Shown here: piece after piece, positions 48,826 through 57,288 of the stretch
Position numbering within the stretch: position 1 is the stretch's first letter
How the letters are laid out: each line of letters starts with the position of its first letter
Assembly (NCBI RefSeq): GCF_000009765.2
Contig: NC_003155.5
Location: forward strand, 8,370,001 to 8,434,000
DNA: 64,000 bases
Reading direction: 5' to 3'
DNA from: Streptomyces avermitilis MA-4680 = NBRC 14893
Lineage (GTDB): Bacteria > Actinomycetota > Actinomycetes > Streptomycetales > Streptomycetaceae
Position numbers and translations under genes: made by a program
Notes under the pieces: generated by a model
The model's database searches: none
What the model was told of the DNA's origin: nothing
The model's input: the letters and a program-made list of their open reading frames with translations, nothing else

Positions 48826-49395
48826 ATGACCACCACGACGACGCCCACCACGACGACCCCCACATCGCCCCCGACCGTGAAGGCCCCGACCGTGAAGGCC
48901 CCCACCGCGAAGACCGCCACCGCGAAGACCGCCGACAACCCCGTACTCCGCGTCGCCCCCGCCTCCCCGGCCGCGGCCGCCGCCTACTTCGGCGCGAGCC
49001 TCGCCTTCCACGCCGACGTGTCCGATGTCGCCACCGCACTGGCGGCCGGCGGCGACCCCGGCTTCGTGGTTCTCGACTCGCGCTCCACCGCGTCCTGGGA
49101 CCAGGGCCATGTGCCCGGCGCCGTCCATCTGCCCACCGCGCTCATCCCGGAGCAGGCCGAGCAGCTCCTGGACAGGTCCGTACCGGTCGTCACGTACTGC
49201 TGGGGCCCCGGCTGCAACGGCGCGACCCGGGCCGCCCTGGCCCTCGCCGAACTCGGCTTCCAGGTCAAGGAGATGCTGGGCGGCTTCGAGTACTGGGTGC
49301 GCGAGGGCTTCGAGTACGAGACCTGGGAGGGCCGCGACCACCGCGTCGCCGACCCGCTGACGGCGCCGGTGGACGCGGACGACTGCGGCTGCTGA
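48826..49395 (+). CDS. Rhodanese-domain protein
   Basis: A 189-aa single-domain rhodanese with a Thr/Lys/Pro-rich N-terminal tail of about 45 residues built from duplicated VKAPT and AKTAT units. The domain (about residues 60-175) has the CH2A motif VVLDSRSTASWDQGHVPGAVHLP and the active loop TYCWGPGCNGATRAALAL with a nucleophilic Cys. The C-terminus ends DDCGC. It would transfer sulfane sulfur or act as a sensor. ATG 48826 has AGGGAAGG upstream. It is divergent from the AsnC gene. Confidence 0.9.
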   Translation: MTTTTTPTTTTPTSPPTVKAPTVKAPTAKTATAKTADNPVLRVAPASPAAAAAYFGASLAFHADVSDVATALAAGGDPGFVVLDSRSTASWDQGHVPGAVHLPTALIPEQAEQLLDRSVPVVTYCWGPGCNGATRAALALAELGFQVKEMLGGFEYWVREGFEYETWEGRDHRVADPLTAPVDADDCGC

Positions 49396-49483
49396 GGCGA
49401 CCGGGCGTCGTACCACCGCGGGCGGACCCCGCGACGCACGGACGCCGGAAGGCGGCCGCGGCCCCTGCATGTAGGTTCTGCGC

Positions 49484-49708
49484 ATGGCCAGTTGCACGGA
49501 TGCGGGTGTCGGCGCGGTCGCGTGGGTGGAGTCGGGCGGCGGCCCGCTCATCGCCGTACCCGAGGTGGTGCTCCCGTTCTGGGCGGGGGCGGACGGCGAC
49601 GAACTGTCCACCGACTACGACCGCGCCTGCGACGTCGACGCGTTCATCGGCCTCGTCCCTGTCGGCGACACCCGGGCCCTGGTCCTCGGCGACGACCCCG
49701 GGTCGTGA
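49484..49708 (+). pseudogene. Truncated Imm21-like immunity protein
   Basis: A 74-codon frame with WVESGGGPLIAVPEVVLPFWAGADGDELSTDYDRACDVDAFIGLVPVGDTRALVLGDDPGS. It matches the first ~70 residues of the Imm21 immunity-protein family as I remember it; full members are about 160-180 aa. The DNA after the stop does not encode the rest in any frame, so the 3' part appears deleted, up to the 26-bp repeat next to the DUF885 gene. The promoter is intact: TAGGTT (49472-49477), 6 bp, ATG. No toxin partner is near. Confidence 0.6.
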
Positions 49709-49798
49709 TGATGACCTCCGGACAGGACGGTTTCAGACGCTGACCGCGGCCGGGCTCGCGCCGGTGACGCGAACCCGGCCGCCGCCGAAGGGCTGCGA

Positions 49799-49850
49799 CA
49801 GCCGACGAACCGTCACAGCCGCGACAGCCGACGAACCATCACAGCCGCGA
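49799..49850. repeat. 26-bp tandem duplication at the DUF885 gene end
   Basis: Two copies, nearly identical, of a 26-bp unit beginning CAGCCGACGAACC. The second includes the stop codon of the DUF885 gene. Confidence 0.85.
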
Positions 49851-51530
49851 CAGTTCGTCGACCAGGTCGTCCAGGCCCAGCGAGCCCTGGGACAGGGCCG
49901 CCATGTGCCATGCCTTCGCGTCGAAGGCGTCGCCATGACGCTTCTTCGCGTTCTCGCGGCCCAGCAGCCAGGCCCGCTCGCCGAGCTTGTAGCCGATGGC
50001 CTGACCCGGGATGGAGAGATAGCGGGTGAGCTCGCTCTCCACGTAGTCCGCCGGGCGGCTGCTGTGCGCGGCGAAGAACTCCTCCGCCAGCTCGGGAGTC
50101 CAGCGCCCACCCGGGTGGAACGGCGAGTCCGCCGGGATCTCCAGCTCCAGATGCATGCCGATGTCGACGATGACGCGGGCCGCGCGCATCATCTGGGCGT
50201 CCAGATAGCCGAGCCGCTGCTCCGCGTCCGTGAGGAAGCCCAGCTCGTCCATCAGCCGCTCCGCGTACAGCGCCCAGCCCTCGCAGTTGGCGCTGACCCC
50301 GCCGACCGTGGCCTGGTAGCGCGAGAGGTTCTCCGCGACGTGCGCCCACTGGGCGAGCTGGAGGTGGTGGCCGGGGACGCCCTCGTGGTACCAGGTCGAC
50401 ACGAGGTCGTACACCGGGAAGCGGGTCAGGCCCATCGTCGGCAGCCAGGTACGCCCGGGGCGCGAGAAGTCCTCCGAGGGGGCCGTGTAGTACGGCGCCG
50501 CCGCACTGCCGGGCGGCGCGATGCGGGACTCCACCTTCCGTACCCGCTCGGCGAGTTCGAAGTGCGTGCCGTCGAGCGCCTCGATCGCCTGGTCCATCAG
50601 TGCCTGGAGCCAGTCGCGTACCTCGTCGACGCCCTCGATGTGCGCGCCGTGCTCGTCGAGGTGCGCGAGCGCCACCCACGGGGTCTCGGCGCCCGGCAGG
50701 ATCTTCTCGGCCTCGGTCTTCATCTCGGCGAGGAGGCGGTGGTACTCGGCCCAGCCGTACGCGTACGCCTCGTCGAGGTCGAGGTCCGTACCGTTGTAGT
50801 AGCGCGACCAGCGCGCGTACCGTTCACGGCCGACCGTGTCCGGCGCGCCCTCGATCGTCGGCGCGTAGACGTCGCGCATCCAGTCCCGCAGGGACACCAG
50901 GGCCCCGGTCGCGGTGCGCGCGGCCGCGTCCAGCTCCGTGCGCAGCGACTCGGGGCCCGACGCCACGAAGTCCTCGTACCAGCCGCGGCCCTGCCCGTCC
51001 GTGTCCGACCACTCGGTGAGCTGCCCGATGAACGTCGCGGTGGGGCGCGGCCCCGCGTACAGCTTGCGCTCCAGGCCGAGGGCGAGTGACTCCCGGTAGC
51101 CCGCCAGGGCGGCGGGCACGGCGCGCAGCCGCTCGGCGACCGAGGCCCAGTCCTCGTCCGTGTCCGTGGGAGTGATCGTGAAGACCTCGCGCACCGAGTG
51201 CGCGGGCGAGTCCATGTTGCCGACCGCCCGCAGCCCCTCGTCGGCCTCGTGGACGGCGAGTTCCGCGGTGAGGCGCTCACGCAGCAGCCGGGCGCAGCGG
51301 CGCTCGATGTCGCTGTCCGCGCCGGGCTGCCGCTCCGCCTCGTCGAGACGTGCCAGCGTGGTCCGCGTCAGCTTCGCCAGGGCCTCGTGGCCCGCGGGCG
51401 AGAAGTCCGGCAGCTTGCCGGCGCTTGCCTTGTCACCGAGATACGTACCCGTGACCGGATCGAGGGCGATGAGGTCGTCGACATACGCGTCGGCGACCTC
51501 GCGGGGCAGCGGGCTCTTCGTCTCTGACAT
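49839..51530 (-). CDS. DUF885-family metallopeptidase-like protein
   Basis: A 563-aa cytoplasmic DUF885 protein. The HEGVPGHHLQ motif (about residues 376-385) is a gluzincin-type HExxH variant (HExxxHH) with NCEGWALYAERLMDELG following, which supplies the Glu. That arrangement marks zinc metallopeptidases. The substrate is unknown. ATG 51530 has AAGGA upstream. The gene is 62 bp downstream of the second AsnC gene on the same strand, and its 3' end carries a 26-bp duplication. Confidence 0.92.
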   Translation of the reverse strand: MSETKSPLPREVADAYVDDLIALDPVTGTYLGDKASAGKLPDFSPAGHEALAKLTRTTLARLDEAERQPGADSDIERRCARLLRERLTAELAVHEADEGLRAVGNMDSPAHSVREVFTITPTDTDEDWASVAERLRAVPAALAGYRESLALGLERKLYAGPRPTATFIGQLTEWSDTDGQGRGWYEDFVASGPESLRTELDAAARTATGALVSLRDWMRDVYAPTIEGAPDTVGRERYARWSRYYNGTDLDLDEAYAYGWAEYHRLLAEMKTEAEKILPGAETPWVALAHLDEHGAHIEGVDEVRDWLQALMDQAIEALDGTHFELAERVRKVESRIAPPGSAAAPYYTAPSEDFSRPGRTWLPTMGLTRFPVYDLVSTWYHEGVPGHHLQLAQWAHVAENLSRYQATVGGVSANCEGWALYAERLMDELGFLTDAEQRLGYLDAQMMRAARVIVDIGMHLELEIPADSPFHPGGRWTPELAEEFFAAHSSRPADYVESELTRYLSIPGQAIGYKLGERAWLLGRENAKKRHGDAFDAKAWHMAALSQGSLGLDDLVDELSRL

Positions 51531-51592
51531 GCGGACATCCTTATACGGAGAGCTGGTCCGCGTCAGGCCGATATGCCGGGTCGGGCGCGGTG

Positions 51593-52096
51593 TCAGCCTG
51601 ATTTCGCCGAGGGCGTGACCTGCGGCCCGGGCGGCAGCAGCGGACCGCAGTCCCACTGCTGGAAGATCAACCGGGTCTCGACCCGGGCCACTTCGCGCTG
51701 CGACGTGAACTCGTCGAGGACCAGCCTCTGCAGATCCGCCATGTCGGCGACCGCGACATGGACGAGGTAGTCGTCGGGGCCGGTGAGGTGGAAGACGGTA
51801 CGCGACTCGGGCAGCGCCCGGATCCGGTCCACGAAGGGGCCCACCAACTCCCGCCGATGCGGCCTGACCTGCACCGACAGCAGCGCTTCCAGCCCCCGCC
51901 CCAGTTTCGCCGGGTCCAGTCGCAGTTGATGGCCGAGAATGACTCCCGCGCGGCGCAGCCGCGTCACCCGGTCGAGACAGGTCGAGGGCGCCACCCCGAC
52001 CTGCGCCGCGAGGTCGCGGTACGTCGTCCGGGCGTCGTTCTGCAACAGCCGCAACAAATGAAGATCCACCGGATCGAGTACGACGGATTCGCCCAT
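51593..52096 (-). CDS. Lrp/AsnC-family regulator (copy 2)
   Basis: A 167-aa AsnC/Lrp regulator. The helix-turn-helix is LDPVDLHLLRLLQNDARTTYRDLAAQVGVAPSTCLDRVTRLRRAGVI (about residues 7-53), then a RAM domain (VFHLTGPDDYLVHVAV). ATG 52096 is 6 bp after TACGTT (leaderless). It is divergent from the PLP enzyme, 60 bp apart, so control of that gene by an amino acid such as methionine or cysteine is likely; this is an inference from position. Confidence 0.93.
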   Translation of the reverse strand: MGESVVLDPVDLHLLRLLQNDARTTYRDLAAQVGVAPSTCLDRVTRLRRAGVILGHQLRLDPAKLGRGLEALLSVQVRPHRRELVGPFVDRIRALPESRTVFHLTGPDDYLVHVAVADMADLQRLVLDEFTSQREVARVETRLIFQQWDCGPLLPPGPQVTPSAKSG

Positions 52097-52156
52097 GCGC
52101 CGAACGTAACACGACCTTCTTCGCCCGGACCCCGGCCGCTGTTCAGGCTTCCCGGC

Positions 52157-53464
52157 ATGAACTTCGGCAGCTACGACACATACGTGGATGAAACCGCGGA
52201 CGCAGCGGACGCAGCGGACGCAGTGGACGACGGCCGGGGCGCCGGCGGCTTCGGGGGCGGGCCCGCGGTGCGGGCGCTGGACACCGAGGCCGTGCACGCC
52301 GGGCGGGACGACCTCGCCCGGCAGGGTCTGCACGCCGCGCCGATCGACCTGTCCACGACCTACCCCTCGTACGACAGCCGTGCGGAGGCGGCCCGCATCG
52401 ACGCCTTCGCCGCCGACGGCGCGGAGCCGGCCGGGCCGCCCGTCTACGGCCGGCTGGGCAACCCGACCGTGGCCCGCTTCGAGACCGCCCTCGCCCGGCT
52501 CGAGGGCACGGACAGCGCGGTCGCGTTCGCGAGCGGCATGGCGGCGCTGAGCGCGGTGCTGCTCGTACGGAACGCCATGGGCCTGCGGCATGTCGTCGCC
52601 GTACGGCCCCTGTACGGCTGTAGCGACCATCTGCTGACCGCCGGACTGCTCGGCTCCGAGGTGACCTGGGTCGACCCGGCGGGCGTCGCGGACGCCCTGC
52701 GCCCCGACACCGGTCTTGTCATGGTGGAGTCACCGGCCAACCCGACGCTGGCCGAACTCGATCTGCGGGCGCTCGCCCACGCCTGCGGCTCCGTACCGCT
52801 GCTGGCGGACAACACCTTCGCCACCCCCGTGCTGCAACGCCCCGCCGAACACGGCGCCCGGCTCGTGCTGCACAGCGCCACCAAATACCTGGGCGGCCAC
52901 GGGGACGTGATGGCCGGAGTGGTGGCCTGCGACGAGGAGTTCGCCCGGGGGCTGCGCCAGATCCGCTTCGCGACGGGCGGGGTGCTCCATCCGCTCGCCG
53001 GCTATCTGCTGCTGCGCGGTCTCTCGACGCTCCCGATACGTGTACGGGCCGCCTCCTCGAACGCCGCCGAACTCGCCCGTCGGCTCGCCGCCGACCCGCG
53101 GGTCGCCCGCGTCCACTATCCCCGCATCGGCGGCGCCATGATCGCCTTCGAGGTGTACGGCGATCCCCATGAGGTCATCGCCGGGGTCCGCCTGATCACC
53201 CCCGCCGTGAGCCTCGGCAGCGTCGACAGCCTCATCCAGCACCCGGCGTCCATCAGCCATCGCATCGTGGACGCGGCGGACCGCCGGGGTGCCGGAGTGA
53301 GCGACCGGCTGCTGCGGCTGTCGGTGGGCCTCGAGGACGTCGAGGACCTGTGGGCGGACCTGGACGGGGCGCTGGGGACGGACCGGCTCCCCGAGACGGC
53401 GGGAGCGGGCCGCGAACCGTCGCGGACCGCGCTCCGGCTCCCGGAGCGGGCCGCGGACCGATAG
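52157..53464 (+). CDS. Cys/Met-metabolism PLP enzyme (cystathionine synthase/lyase or methionine gamma-lyase)
   Basis: A 435-aa PLP enzyme of the Cys/Met family. The N-terminal ~35 residues are acidic with an AAD repeat (9-bp DNA repeat at about 52196). The catalytic fold starts with DTEAVHAGRDDLARQGLHAAPIDLSTTYPS. VYGRLGNPTVARFE, the VAFASGMAAL cofactor loop, and the PLP lysine Lys243 in HSATKYLGGHGDVMAGVV are all present. Gamma-lyase versus synthase cannot be separated by eye. ATG 52157 is 7 bp after CAGGCT. It is controlled probably by the divergent AsnC protein. Confidence 0.93.
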   Translation: MNFGSYDTYVDETADAADAADAVDDGRGAGGFGGGPAVRALDTEAVHAGRDDLARQGLHAAPIDLSTTYPSYDSRAEAARIDAFAADGAEPAGPPVYGRLGNPTVARFETALARLEGTDSAVAFASGMAALSAVLLVRNAMGLRHVVAVRPLYGCSDHLLTAGLLGSEVTWVDPAGVADALRPDTGLVMVESPANPTLAELDLRALAHACGSVPLLADNTFATPVLQRPAEHGARLVLHSATKYLGGHGDVMAGVVACDEEFARGLRQIRFATGGVLHPLAGYLLLRGLSTLPIRVRAASSNAAELARRLAADPRVARVHYPRIGGAMIAFEVYGDPHEVIAGVRLITPAVSLGSVDSLIQHPASISHRIVDAADRRGAGVSDRLLRLSVGLEDVEDLWADLDGALGTDRLPETAGAGREPSRTALRLPERAADR

Positions 53465-53567
53465 CCCTCCTGGAGCGGGCCGCGGGCCGCGGCCCGGGGA
53501 CCGGGGGCCGGGGTCGCCCGCCCTCCCCGTCGGGGGTTCGGGAGGTGCCGGGGACCCGGCCACGCAC

Positions 53568-53596
53568 ACCGGCCCGGCGCGATGCGCCGGGCCGGT
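53568..53596. terminator. Bidirectional hairpin terminator
   Basis: A perfect 13-bp stem ACCGGCCCGGCGC with loop GAT, between the convergent PLP-enzyme and ACT-GNAT genes. Confidence 0.75.
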
Positions 53597-53604
53597 CCGT
53601 CCGA

Positions 53605-53660
53605 TCTGCTGCGTACCGCTGCGTACCGCTGCGTAGGACCGGTGCGTAGGGCCGGTGCGC
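53605..53660 (+). repeat. 10-bp tandem repeats
   Basis: GCTGCGTACC repeated twice, with diverged third and fourth units, between the terminator and the ACT-GNAT stop codon. Confidence 0.7.
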
Positions 53661-53662
53661 GC

Positions 53663-55096
53663 CTAGTCCCTCGTGCCGTGCCCGGTGTGCTGCCCCAGCG
53701 CCGGGTCGTACGGCGGCTGCGGGGGCACCGCGGCCGCGTCCAGGCGGGCCGTGATCACCAGGGTGCCCTCCTCGATCTGGTAGTCGAGGGGCAGGTCGAG
53801 GCCGCGCATCGCGGCGACCATGCCGGTGTTGGACGCCTGCGTGACCGCGTACACGTTCTCGCAGCCCGCCTCGACCGCCATCGCCACCAGACGGCCGAGC
53901 AGTTCAGCGCCGATGCCGCGCCGCTGCCAGTCGTCCTCGACGAGCAGCGCGATCTCGGTCTCGTCGCCGTCCCAGAGGAGATGGCCGAGCCCGACGATGC
54001 GGCCCGACGCGGTCTGCACGGCGAGCGTGCGCCCGAAACGCGGACTGAGCAGGTGGTTGAGGTAACGGTCCACGTCGCCGAGCGGGCCGTGATAGCGCAT
54101 GCTCAGCGTGCGCGGCGAGCAGCGCTCGTGCATCGCCTTCGCCGCTGCGAGGTCCGAGACGTCGGCCCGGCGCACGGTGATCGCGCTGCCCTCGGGAAGC
54201 TGTAGTACGTCGTGGCTGCGCGGAATGCGCGGACCGAGCCGCGCGTCCAGTTCCACCAGCGCCCGCGCCCGCGCGAACTCCGTCGGGGTGAACGGCAGAT
54301 ACGGCCGCTCCACCGTGATCACTCCGCCTTCCGGCGCCCGTAGCCGCAGCACCGTGCCCTCCAGGGCCCCCTCGACGGGCGCGCCCTCGTTCACGCGGCC
54401 GGAGCCGGGGGAGGCGGCGGGCAGCGAGCGGATCGTGCACCGGCCGAGCAACTGCCGCAGTGCGAGCGGGAGTTCCGCCGCGTCCAGCGCCGTGCGGGTG
54501 GCCAGTCCGAGCACGCGTGTCGGCGCGTCCACCAGGTCGTGCGCGTCCGCGCGCTCGATCCAGGTCCCGGTGCCGCCGGCCCGCGAGATGGCGTACGTGA
54601 CCTCCGCCCCGGCCAGCTGCGCCGGAGCACGCAGCAGGAACTCGTCGACCGTGCCCTGCGCCAGCGGATGCGTCTGCAGGCTGAGGATGTCCACCCGCTG
54701 TCCGGCCAGCGCCGTGCACAGCGCGGCCAGCGAGCCCGGCTCGTCCTGCACCGTCGTCCGCATCCGCCACAGCACGGTCGCGCCCGCGACCGCGTTCGCG
54801 TCGGACGGCCCGGCCTGCTGCCTCTCGGCGGGCGGCCGGGGGCCGGTATCGTCCACCGGCGGGGCGTGCCCAGGGCGCCGTGCCCACCATGTGTGGAATC
54901 CGGCCGTCGCGGCGAGCACGACAGCCGTGATCACCAGCAGGGCGGGGCCGTCGGGGGCGTGCCCGATCAGATTGGCCACCGCGTCCGCCACCGCCACCGC
55001 CGTGAACAGCGCGGCGAGTTCGACGACGTCCCGCCGCCAGTGGTGGACCGGACGCCCGTGCTTCGCACGGGTCACATCAGACATGTCTGGAGTCAT
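53663..55096 (-). CDS. ACT-domain/GNAT acetyltransferase fusion with membrane segments
   Basis: A 477-aa multidomain protein. Two membrane segments at residues 27-65 are followed by a linker. An ACT-like domain (about 107-175) starts VLWRMRTTVQDEPGSLAALCTALAGQRVDILSLQTHP. A middle region of about 120 residues follows, then a GNAT domain (about 300-420): VRRADVSDLAAAKAMHERCSPRTLSMRYHGPLGD, with the acetyl-CoA loop VEDDWQRRGIGAELLGRLVAMAVEAG. The ACT domain probably binds an amino acid and tunes acetylation, as in some actinobacterial lysine acetyltransferases. ATG 55096 follows CACAGT by 6 bp (leaderless). Confidence 0.9.
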   Translation of the reverse strand: MTPDMSDVTRAKHGRPVHHWRRDVVELAALFTAVAVADAVANLIGHAPDGPALLVITAVVLAATAGFHTWWARRPGHAPPVDDTGPRPPAERQQAGPSDANAVAGATVLWRMRTTVQDEPGSLAALCTALAGQRVDILSLQTHPLAQGTVDEFLLRAPAQLAGAEVTYAISRAGGTGTWIERADAHDLVDAPTRVLGLATRTALDAAELPLALRQLLGRCTIRSLPAASPGSGRVNEGAPVEGALEGTVLRLRAPEGGVITVERPYLPFTPTEFARARALVELDARLGPRIPRSHDVLQLPEGSAITVRRADVSDLAAAKAMHERCSPRTLSMRYHGPLGDVDRYLNHLLSPRFGRTLAVQTASGRIVGLGHLLWDGDETEIALLVEDDWQRRGIGAELLGRLVAMAVEAGCENVYAVTQASNTGMVAAMRGLDLPLDYQIEEGTLVITARLDAAAVPPQPPYDPALGQHTGHGTRD

Positions 55097-55447
55097 GCAG
55101 CCACTGTGGAGGAACGGTGTTGCGTGATCACAAACGCTCTGTGACCGATCGGTAAAGTGTGATTCTGCACCTTTTGTTGTTCTTTTGAATACTTCTTGGC
55201 GCCGAGTGTGCGAGCTGCGCGCCCTGTCTGGTCAGAGCGGTGGCGTGGCCCGCAGGAGCGGGGACATACGGCAGCCGCGCACCGGGGGATGACTCCGGTG
55301 CGCGGCGTGATGATCGAGAGTACGCGAGTCGGCGGGCCGCCGTCGCACACCGACCGCCGGGCGGATCAGGGGCGGGCCGCGCCAGGTGAGGCGACAAGTC
55401 GACGACCGGCCGGGCGAGTTACCGGCTGATGCTCGCCCGCCCCGCTG
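55097..55447. other. Noncoding gap with AT-rich segment
   Basis: 351 bp between the phoD stop and the ACT-GNAT start. 55128-55200 is AT-rich for this genome and holds the 10-bp palindrome ACCGATCGGT (55145-55154). I see no gene. Confidence 0.5.
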
Positions 55448-57034
55448 TCACTGCCCCACGCGCCCCGGCTGCAACACCTGTGTGAACAGCACCGTCCCGT
55501 CCTGCTCGCGCAGCCGGACCGTCAGCTCCCCGCTGTCGCCGTCGATGTCGACCTCGCCGAAGAACTGGTATCCGCCGGCGGGAGAGACGTTCGACGCGGT
55601 CGGCGCCTTCACGAACACCCGCTCCGGACCGAACGTGTCGTCCAGCGCGCTCGCCGGGAACGCACCGGCGTTCAACGGGCCCGAGACGAACTCCCAGAAC
55701 GGCTCGAAGTCCGTGAACGCGGCCCGTGACGGCTGGTAGTGCTGTGCCGAGGTGTGGTGCACATCGGCCGTCAGCCAGACCGTGCCGGTGACCCGCCGGT
55801 GCTTGATGAACCGCAGCAGCTCGGCGATCTGGAGCTCCCGGCCGAGCGGCGCGCCCGGGTCGCCCTGGGCCACGGCTTCGATGTTCGGCTTCCCCTCGGT
55901 CGTGTCGGGCACGACCAGGCCCAGCGGCATGTCCGCGGCGATCACCTTCCACACCGCGCGCGACGTCGCCAGCTCCCGCTTGAGCCACCCGAGCTGCTCG
56001 GCGCCGAGGATGCCCTGCGGGTCGGTGGTCTGCCGGCCGGGCGAGTTCGCGTTGCGGTACGTACGCATGTCCAGCACGAAGACGTCCAGCAGCGGACCGT
56101 GCCGCACGACCCGGTTCACCCGCCCTTCACCGGCGCCGGGGTGCAGCGTCGAGATGGGGAAGTACTCGCTGAACGCCCGGCGGGCACGGCCGGCCAGGAC
56201 GTCGACGCTCTTCTCCGTGTAACGGGTGTCCGAGTCCGCGATCACCTCGCCCGGGTACCAGTTGTTCCGCACCTCGTGGTCGTCCCACTGGATGATCGAG
56301 GGGACCTGGGCGTTGAACCGCTTGAGGTTCTCGTCGAGCAGGTTGTACCGGAAGTTGCCGCGGAACTCGGCCAGGGTCTCGGCCACCTTGGACTTCTCCT
56401 CGGTGGTGATGTTCCGCCAGGTGCCGCCGCCCGGCAGCGCGGCGGTGGCCGAGATCGGCCCGTCGGCGTAGATGCTGTCGCCGCTGCACAGGAAGAAGTC
56501 CGGGTCGAGCCCGGCCATCGCGTCGTAGATCCGGTAACCCCCCAGGTCCGGGTTGATGCCCCAGCCCTGCCCCGCCAGGTCGCCCGACCACAGGAAGCGC
56601 ACCCCGCCGCGCCGCCCGGGCGGCGTCGTGCGGAAGGTGCCGGTGACCGGCTCACCGGTGCGCCGCGGATCGTCCGGGTCGGCGAGGAGCACCCGGTAGT
56701 GGATCTGCTCGCCCGCGGGCAGCCCGTGCAGCCGCGTCGTGCCGGTGAAGTCCGTGTTCGCGCCGACGAGCGGGCCCTGCCACCTGCGCGGGCTGCGGAA
56801 CGCCTCGGTCGCGGAGGTCTCGACGATCATCCGGGCCGGGCGGTCGGACCGTACCCAGACGAGACCGGAATGGGCCGTCACGTCTCCGGCCTGGACGCCC
56901 CACCCCGCCTTCGGCCGCCCCGAGAGGGCGAACGCCGGTGCCGAGCCGGGCATGGCGGGCAGAGTCAGGGCCGCCGACGCGGCGAGGGAGCCGCGCAGCA
57001 CGCTGCGACGGCCCGGCAACGGGAGTAGTGACAT
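55448..57034 (-). CDS. phoD: Alkaline phosphatase D
   Basis: A 528-aa secreted PhoD-type phosphodiesterase/phosphatase needing Ca and Fe. The twin-arginine signal is at the start (GRRSVLRGSLAA, Arg9-Arg10), so it is exported folded by Tat. The mature domain has the N-terminal beta sandwich (GWGVQAGDVTAHSGLVWVRSDRPARMIVE). The metallophosphatase core has FLWSGDLAGQGW, FFLCSGDSIYADGP, PSIIQWDDHEVRNNWYPG and VFVLDMRTYR, and later WLTADVHHTS. ATG 57034 has GGAGG upstream. An 11-bp direct-repeat PHO-box-like element lies 66-87 bp upstream, which fits PhoP control under phosphate starvation. Confidence 0.95.
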   Translation of the reverse strand: MSLLPLPGRRSVLRGSLAASAALTLPAMPGSAPAFALSGRPKAGWGVQAGDVTAHSGLVWVRSDRPARMIVETSATEAFRSPRRWQGPLVGANTDFTGTTRLHGLPAGEQIHYRVLLADPDDPRRTGEPVTGTFRTTPPGRRGGVRFLWSGDLAGQGWGINPDLGGYRIYDAMAGLDPDFFLCSGDSIYADGPISATAALPGGGTWRNITTEEKSKVAETLAEFRGNFRYNLLDENLKRFNAQVPSIIQWDDHEVRNNWYPGEVIADSDTRYTEKSVDVLAGRARRAFSEYFPISTLHPGAGEGRVNRVVRHGPLLDVFVLDMRTYRNANSPGRQTTDPQGILGAEQLGWLKRELATSRAVWKVIAADMPLGLVVPDTTEGKPNIEAVAQGDPGAPLGRELQIAELLRFIKHRRVTGTVWLTADVHHTSAQHYQPSRAAFTDFEPFWEFVSGPLNAGAFPASALDDTFGPERVFVKAPTASNVSPAGGYQFFGEVDIDGDSGELTVRLREQDGTVLFTQVLQPGRVGQ

Positions 57035-57099
57035 CGATGAGCCTCCAGGGACGGATTCCGGCCGGTGTGCAACGCCACAACTACTGGTGCGCCGCAGCG

Positions 57100-57121
57100 C
57101 ACATGGAAACCACAAGTGAAC
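57100..57121 (-). promoter_or_regulatory. PHO-box-like direct repeat
   Basis: On the minus strand GTTCACTTGTG, then GTTTCCATGTG: two adjacent 11-bp units matching the Streptomyces PhoP core pattern G-T-T-C/T-A/C-C. It is 66-87 bp upstream of phoD. Confidence 0.7.
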
Positions 57122-57288
57122 AACCGACCCCGGCGCCGACGGAACCGGGGTGACGCGAACGTGTCACGACAGCAGGACGCCGGCCGCGAAGCGCTTGTCG
57201 GCGTGTGGCGGTGTGCGTCGGCGTGTGTCGGCGTGCGACGGCCGCGAGGCGCTGGTCGGCGCGCCGTCGACACGGCCCTGACGTCGGG

